Source of the DNA: Tepidanaerobacter acetatoxydans Re1
GTDB taxonomy: Bacteria; Bacillota; Thermosediminibacteria; Thermosediminibacterales; Tepidanaerobacteraceae
Direction of reading: 5' to 3'
DNA: 64,000 bases
NCBI RefSeq assembly: GCF_000328765.2
Contig: NC_019954.2
Location: 2,691,780-2,755,779, forward strand
Of this stretch, positions 60,056 through 64,000 are shown one piece after another. Every line of letters begins with the position of its first letter. Position 1 is the first letter of the stretch. Below the pieces are notes generated by a model, which did not search any database, was not told the origin of the DNA, and worked only from the letters and a program-made list of their open reading frames with translations. The position numbers were made by a program, and so were the translations under genes.

Positions 60056-60907
60056 TTACTCTGTAATCACTTCGAGTATTCGTTCAAGTTCATCACCGGA
60101 ATAAAATTCAATTTCTATTTTGCCGCGTCTTTCGTTTCCTTTTATTCTAACTCTAGTGCCCAAGCTTCTCTGCAGTTTTTCGGTTATATCTAATATGACG
60201 GGGTTAATTTCTTTTTGCCTTGTATTGTTCTTATGCTTATTTTCATCGGAGATTTTCTTTGCCATTTGCTCTGTCTGTCTAACAGATAATGCATCTGAAC
60301 TAATCTTCTTTGCCAAATCATACCTGCATTTTTTATCCTGAATGGAAAGTAAAGCTCTAGCGTGGCCTGCTGTCAGTTTATCTTGTAGAACAAGTTCTTG
60401 TATTTCGCTTTCAAGGTTTAATAGCCTCACAGTGTTTGCAATCTGTGATCTGCTTTTACCAACTCTTTTTGACAGTTCTTCCTGTGTTAAACCGAAATCA
60501 TCCATTAAGGTTTTGTATGCCAAGGCCTCTTCCATAGGGTTTAAGTCTTCCCGCTGCAGATTTTCTATAAGTGCAATTTCCATTACATCCGCATCGGATA
60601 ACTCTTTAACTATAGCGGGTATTTTTTTGATACCGGCTTTGGCAGCAGCTCTCCACCTTCGTTCACCAGCCACAAGCTCGTAAATATTACCCTTTTTTCT
60701 CACAATGACAGGTTGCAAGACTCCGTGCTGTTTCATTGAAGCAGCAAGTTCATCCAACTTTTGTTCGTCGAAATCCTTTCTAGGCTGTTTATCATTTGCT
60801 ACAATTGCCTTGATATCTATCTCTTGAACATTTTCCCCATCCTTCTGCTCCATTGAATCCATTGGAATCAATGCTTCAAGGCCTCTGCCTAATCCGCGCT
60901 TACTCAA
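60056..60907 (-). CDS. parB: Chromosome partitioning protein ParB (Spo0J)
   Basis: A 283-residue ParB. It begins KRGLGRGLEALIP, has the CTPase box around VAGERRWRAA with LIENLQREDLNPMEEA, and the helix-turn-helix with TQEELSKRVGKSRSQIANTVRLL. It binds parS and organises the origin with ParA and SMC. It overlaps the parA end by eight bases. Confidence 0.96.
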   Translation of the reverse strand: MSKRGLGRGLEALIPMDSMEQKDGENVQEIDIKAIVANDKQPRKDFDEQKLDELAASMKQHGVLQPVIVRKKGNIYELVAGERRWRAAAKAGIKKIPAIVKELSDADVMEIALIENLQREDLNPMEEALAYKTLMDDFGLTQEELSKRVGKSRSQIANTVRLLNLESEIQELVLQDKLTAGHARALLSIQDKKCRYDLAKKISSDALSVRQTEQMAKKISDENKHKNNTRQKEINPVILDITEKLQRSLGTRVRIKGNERRGKIEIEFYSGDELERILEVITE

Positions 60908-61661
60908 TGTCCAAAACCTCCTTTGCTAAATCCATATATACTTCCGACCCCCGTGATTTTGAATCATAATTGATTATTGGTTTCCCGTGGCTTGGAGCCT
61001 CACTGAGGCGAACATTTCTCGGGATTATTGTGCTATAAACCTTGTTTTTAAAATATTTCTTGACTTCATCTACGACCTGTATTGATAAATTTGTCCTTGC
61101 ATCAAACATGGTCAATAGTACACCTTCTACCTCAAGACTTTTATTTAAGTGTTTTTGCACAAGTGATATGGTATTCATTAACTGGCCTAAACCTTCCAAT
61201 GCATAATACTCACATTGAATCGGTACTAAAACCGTATCGGCAGCCGTCAAAGCATTTAATGTCAGTAAACCTAAAGATGGCGGACAGTCGATGATAATAA
61301 AATCATAATCGCCCTTAATGTCTTCTATGGCATTTTTAAGTTTGTATTCTCGGGAAATTGCAGGAACCAACTCGATTTCGGCTCCTGCCAATTGAATGTT
61401 TGACGGCAGTAAATATAGATTTTCGTAGTCGGTTTTTACAGTATTATTTACAATAGGTTCTTCGTTAATAAGCACATTGTAGATTGTTTTATCATTATTC
61501 ATTTTATCGATGCCTATACCGCTAGTGCTGTTGCCTTGTGGGTCGATGTCCACCAGCAATACCTTTTGTCCTAAAACGCCTAAACAAGCAGCCAAGTTTA
61601 CTGAAGTGGTGGTTTTCCCCACCCCTCCTTTTTGATTGGCTATAGCTATAACTCTTGCCAT
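60900..61661 (-). CDS. parA: Chromosome partitioning ATPase ParA (Soj)
   Basis: A 253-residue ParA. Deviant Walker A AIANQKGGVGKTTTSVNLAA, Walker A' VDIDPQGNSTSGIG and Walker B DFIIIDCPPSLGLL. It drives origin segregation with ParB and in Bacillus regulates DnaA. The ATG at 61659-61661 gives the usual N-terminus. It has no close ribosome site, and a strong AAAGGAGG lies about 52 bases upstream (61,713-61,720), which is odd. A TTG at 61676 is another possibility. Confidence 0.95.
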   Translation of the reverse strand: MARVIAIANQKGGVGKTTTSVNLAACLGVLGQKVLLVDIDPQGNSTSGIGIDKMNNDKTIYNVLINEEPIVNNTVKTDYENLYLLPSNIQLAGAEIELVPAISREYKLKNAIEDIKGDYDFIIIDCPPSLGLLTLNALTAADTVLVPIQCEYYALEGLGQLMNTISLVQKHLNKSLEVEGVLLTMFDARTNLSIQVVDEVKKYFKNKVYSTIIPRNVRLSEAPSHGKPIINYDSKSRGSEVYMDLAKEVLDIE

Positions 61662-61918
61662 AAAATCATGAAACAATAAGCACTCAGATATTTTGTGCGT
61701 CTTGTTTCCTGACCTCCTTTCAAAACTGGTGTTGATACTTTACTATAACTTTCGTTTTATATCAGGTTTTTCCTTCTTTTTTATTGATTTTTTTAATAAA
61801 TAATTTATCAAAATTCAATATATCAACGTTCAAGCCTGATTTTTTAAAAATCTTTTTGACAATTAATCCGGCAAATAATAATAAATATGTCTTATTGACA
61901 TATTTATACCAAAATTAT

Positions 61919-61941
61919 AACCACCCGTAAAATGGGTGGTT
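61919..61941. other. Hairpin in the noc-parA gap
   Basis: AACCACCC-GTAAAAT-GGGTGGTT stem-loop, followed on the plus strand by a GCACTATAAGGCATTTATCG segment. It may be a weak terminator for noc or the remnant end of an IS200/IS605-like element. The region 61,677-62,070 otherwise holds only the parA leader. Confidence 0.4.
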
Positions 61942-62070
61942 GCTCTAGCACTATAAGGCATTTATCGGTAAAGTCTTACTGAATGATCTGCAAATAACAT
62001 AATTTCTCAAGTCAAACCTAAAATAGCTATATTCTCTTGTTTTTATTTATGTCAAAAAAAAAGGGTTCAA

Positions 62071-62874
62071 TTACCTTTTTGGTATCTGAACCATCAGTTC
62101 AATATACTCTCCTTTGTCGACTTCTTTATATTCCGCATTTACACCGGTTTCCTTTATTGCCTTTACAAGCTTTCGCACAGAATTTACAAAAATACGCACA
62201 TCTTTTATGGCAATTTTAAATGATTTGCTTTTATTCTTTTTATCATCGTTAATTTTTTCAATTGTTTGCTCAATAAGCTCCTCAGTCTGGCGAACACTTA
62301 AGCCTCTACTGACAACTTGGTTTAATACCTGCATTTGAAGCTCTTTATCGGGCAGCTTCAAAAGAGATCTGGCATGTCGTTCAGTTAATTTTTCCTGGGA
62401 AATAATATTGATGATTTCGGGCGAAAGCTTAAGTATTCGCATTTTGTTGGCAATCGTCGACTGACTCTTACCGAGTTTCATGGCAAGCTGTTCCTGTGTC
62501 ACGCCACATTCTTGAATTAGCTGTCTGTAGCCTTCAGCCTCTTCAAGGAAATTCAAATCTTCCCTCTGAATATTCTCCATGAGAGCAAGAATAGCAGTAT
62601 CCGCATCTTTGGCATCCTTTATTATAGCCGGAATTTCTTTAAGGCCAGCCTTTTTGCATGCACGCCAGCGACGTTCTCCGGCGATAATCTCATATCCTCC
62701 ACGACTGTTTCGGCGAACCACTATAGGCTGCAAAACGCCGTAACTCTTGATGGAATTCGTTAGCTCATCTAAAGATTCGTCGTTAAAATCTTTTCTCGGC
62801 TGGTATATATTCGGCTGTATCTCCTCTAAGGGAATATTTACAACACTGAGGCTGGACCTAGATATCCCCAACAT
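62071..62874 (-). CDS. noc: Nucleoid occlusion protein Noc
   Basis: A 267-residue ParB paralogue. The ParB-type N-domain has IYQPRKDFNDESLDELTNSI, IAGERRWRACKKAGL and ENIQREDLNFLEEAEGY; the helix-turn-helix has TQEQLAMKLGKSQSTIANKMRIL. The place between rsmG and parA is diagnostic of Noc, which blocks division over the nucleoid by binding NBS sites. GGGAGGGG precedes the ATG. Confidence 0.93.
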   Translation of the reverse strand: MLGISRSSLSVVNIPLEEIQPNIYQPRKDFNDESLDELTNSIKSYGVLQPIVVRRNSRGGYEIIAGERRWRACKKAGLKEIPAIIKDAKDADTAILALMENIQREDLNFLEEAEGYRQLIQECGVTQEQLAMKLGKSQSTIANKMRILKLSPEIINIISQEKLTERHARSLLKLPDKELQMQVLNQVVSRGLSVRQTEELIEQTIEKINDDKKNKSKSFKIAIKDVRIFVNSVRKLVKAIKETGVNAEYKEVDKGEYIELMVQIPKR

Positions 62875-63041
62875 AAACGTCCCCCTCCCTTTTTATATCT
62901 AAAATCACATAAGATATTTATTTTATCTTGGCAAAAAACACCTATTACTTTATTCTATATATATACTGGTTTTCCTGCTTATCAAAAAGTAAACTTAAAG
63001 TCATAAAAACCTCGTATTTGACATTACTGTCGAAGTATAAG

Positions 63042-63758
63042 CTATAAAGGATTTTTTCCGGGAATTCCCGACCTTCGCGGATATTTATCAGGACAGTTCT
63101 GCTCTTTTGAAATGATTATCAAGTTCCGCATTAAGCCCTCATTCAATACATATTCCTGGCATTTAACAATTTTGCCGCCAAGAATTTTTAAGGCCTTTTG
63201 CGATGACTCAATCTCTTGCTGGGGCAGGCCACCCTTCATGGCAATAAAAACTCCCCCGAGCCTGACAAAAGGCAGACATAATTCCAGCAGTACATTTAAA
63301 GATGAGACTGCACGTGCTACGACAATATCATAGCTTTCACGGTGTTTGATATCATGCCCAACCTCTTCGGCTCGCCCATTTATTACCTGTACATCTGAAA
63401 TATTCATTTTACCGATTACATCTCTTAAAAAATCAGTTTTTTTGCGAACTGATTCCAAAAGCGACAGTTCTATATCAGGCCTATAAATTTTTAAAATCAA
63501 GCCCGGGATGCCGGGGCCTGTACCCACATCCATGATTTTTGCCTCATGGTCAATTTCAATATGCTTTACAATCATTAGAGAATCGATAACATGCTTCTTT
63601 GCAAAGTCCTCTGGTTCGGTTATACTGGTAAGATTTACCATTTTATTTCTTTCCAAAAGCAGAGACCTAAACACATCTAATTGTAAAATTTGTTCATCGC
63701 TGAGTTCAATATCATGCCCTTTAGCTTCACGGGTCAATATTTCTTTAAAGTCATTCAT
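63042..63758 (-). CDS. rsmG: 16S rRNA (guanine-527 N7)-methyltransferase
   Basis: A 238-residue RsmG. Motifs are [21 protein letters not shown], the SAM site [17 protein letters not shown] and [16 protein letters not shown]. It methylates G527 of 16S rRNA. Its start overlaps the mnmG end by eight bases, the conserved mnmG-rsmG pair. Confidence 0.96.
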   Translation of the reverse strand: MNDFKEILTREAKGHDIELSDEQILQLDVFRSLLLERNKMVNLTSITEPEDFAKKHVIDSLMIVKHIEIDHEAKIMDVGTGPGIPGLILKIYRPDIELSLLESVRKKTDFLRDVIGKMNISDVQVINGRAEEVGHDIKHRESYDIVVARAVSSLNVLLELCLPFVRLGGVFIAMKGGLPQQEIESSQKALKILGGKIVKCQEYVLNEGLMRNLIIISKEQNCPDKYPRRSGIPGKNPL

Positions 63759-64000
63759 GACGGCTTTTCCTTCTTTTTGTTTCGAGATATATTAATAAAA
63801 CAGTTACATCAGACGGATTAACACCTGATATTCTAGATGCCTGACCGATAGAAATGGGCTTAACTTCTTTCAGCTTCTCCCTGGCCTCAAAACCCAAACC
63901 GTAAATTTCGTCATAATCAATATCATCTGGGATTTTTTTGTTTTCCATTTTCTTAAACTGCGCAACTTGAGACATCTGTCGCTCTATATAGCCTTCGTAA
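63751..64000 (-). CDS. mnmG: tRNA uridine 5-carboxymethylaminomethyl enzyme MnmG, 3' part
   Basis: Only the C-terminal 82 or so residues are in the window; the start lies beyond the right edge. [29 protein letters not shown] and LREKL-type segments with the [14 protein letters not shown] helix are the conserved C-terminal domain of MnmG/GidA, which binds MnmE and tRNA. With MnmE it modifies U34 of certain tRNAs. Confidence 0.95.
   Translation of the reverse strand, partial: YEGYIERQMSQVAQFKKMENKKIPDDIDYDEIYGLGFEAREKLKEVKPISIGQASRISGVNPSDVTVLLIYLETKRRKSRHE

Noticed and set aside
60000-64000. Replication origin inside the window
   Set aside because: No cluster of TTATCCACA DnaA boxes and no dnaA or rpmH are seen; the origin probably lies beyond the right edge.

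Overview
The window reads as a chromosome segment of a low-GC, spore-forming, anaerobic Firmicute of the class Clostridia. This is an inference from gene content: WalRK with YycH/YycI, Soj/Spo0J plus Noc, the sporulation protein YyaC, hybrid cluster protein with a Crp/Fnr-type regulator, ferredoxin-dependent homocysteine synthesis, and a SAM-I riboswitch. A Thermosediminibacterales (Tepidanaerobacter-like) origin is possible but was not tested. Gene order (mnmG, rsmG, noc, parA/parB, rpsF-ssb-rpsR, yybS-gdpP-rplI-dnaB, walRK-yycHI, htrA, rlmH) is the classic flank of the replication origin. A perfect parS lies next to parB, so the origin is probably just beyond the right edge. Nearly all core genes are on the minus strand.

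Layout from left to right. 0-5.3 kb holds exonuclease III and a sulfur locus: a two-gene YeeE/YedE transporter, a TusA-like carrier, a thioredoxin-reductase-like flavoprotein fused to an atypical thioredoxin fold, a divergent LysR regulator and a second TusA. 5.3-6.4 kb is an accessory patch with a Fic antitoxin, a truncated Fic toxin and REP palindromes. 6.4-10.1 kb is a fructose PTS operon with its DeoR-type repressor and likely operators. 10.5-14 kb holds hybrid cluster protein, a cupin, a ferredoxin-like protein and a divergent Crp/Fnr regulator. 14.1-17.2 kb is an AT-rich island downstream of rlmH, carrying toxin-antitoxin-type modules and extra copies of the rlmH 3' end. 17.2-19.6 kb holds rlmH, azlCD and a DUF308 protein.

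20-25.6 kb is a SAM-riboswitch-controlled operon. It appears to hold the route from aspartate semialdehyde plus sulfide to homocysteine (DUF39 protein, ferredoxin, UPF0280 protein) and on to methionine (MetH, with its activation domain as a separate gene). 25.5-27.9 kb is an amino-acid ABC transporter with a frameshifted permease. 28-36.9 kb is the WalRK cell-wall region with HtrA, YycH, YycI, a secreted protein and a peptidase, plus two perfect WalR boxes. 37.4-42.2 kb holds a cyclic-2,3-diphosphoglycerate-synthetase-like protein, an M23 peptidase and an M1 peptidase. 42.5-42.9 kb has tRNA-Gly, tRNA-Glu and tRNA-Lys. 43-57.9 kb is mostly housekeeping. 58-60 kb is a REP array around a RAYT transposase, next to parS. 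60-64 kb holds parB, parA, noc, rsmG and the 3' end of mnmG.

The two most unusual structures are the tandem rlmH-tail repeats at 15.1, 16.45 and 17.15 kb, which bracket small toxin/antitoxin cassettes like a decayed SCC-type cassette array, and the RAYT/REP cluster beside parS. Start codons were moved from the longest frame wherever a clear ribosome-binding site favoured an internal ATG, GTG or TTG.
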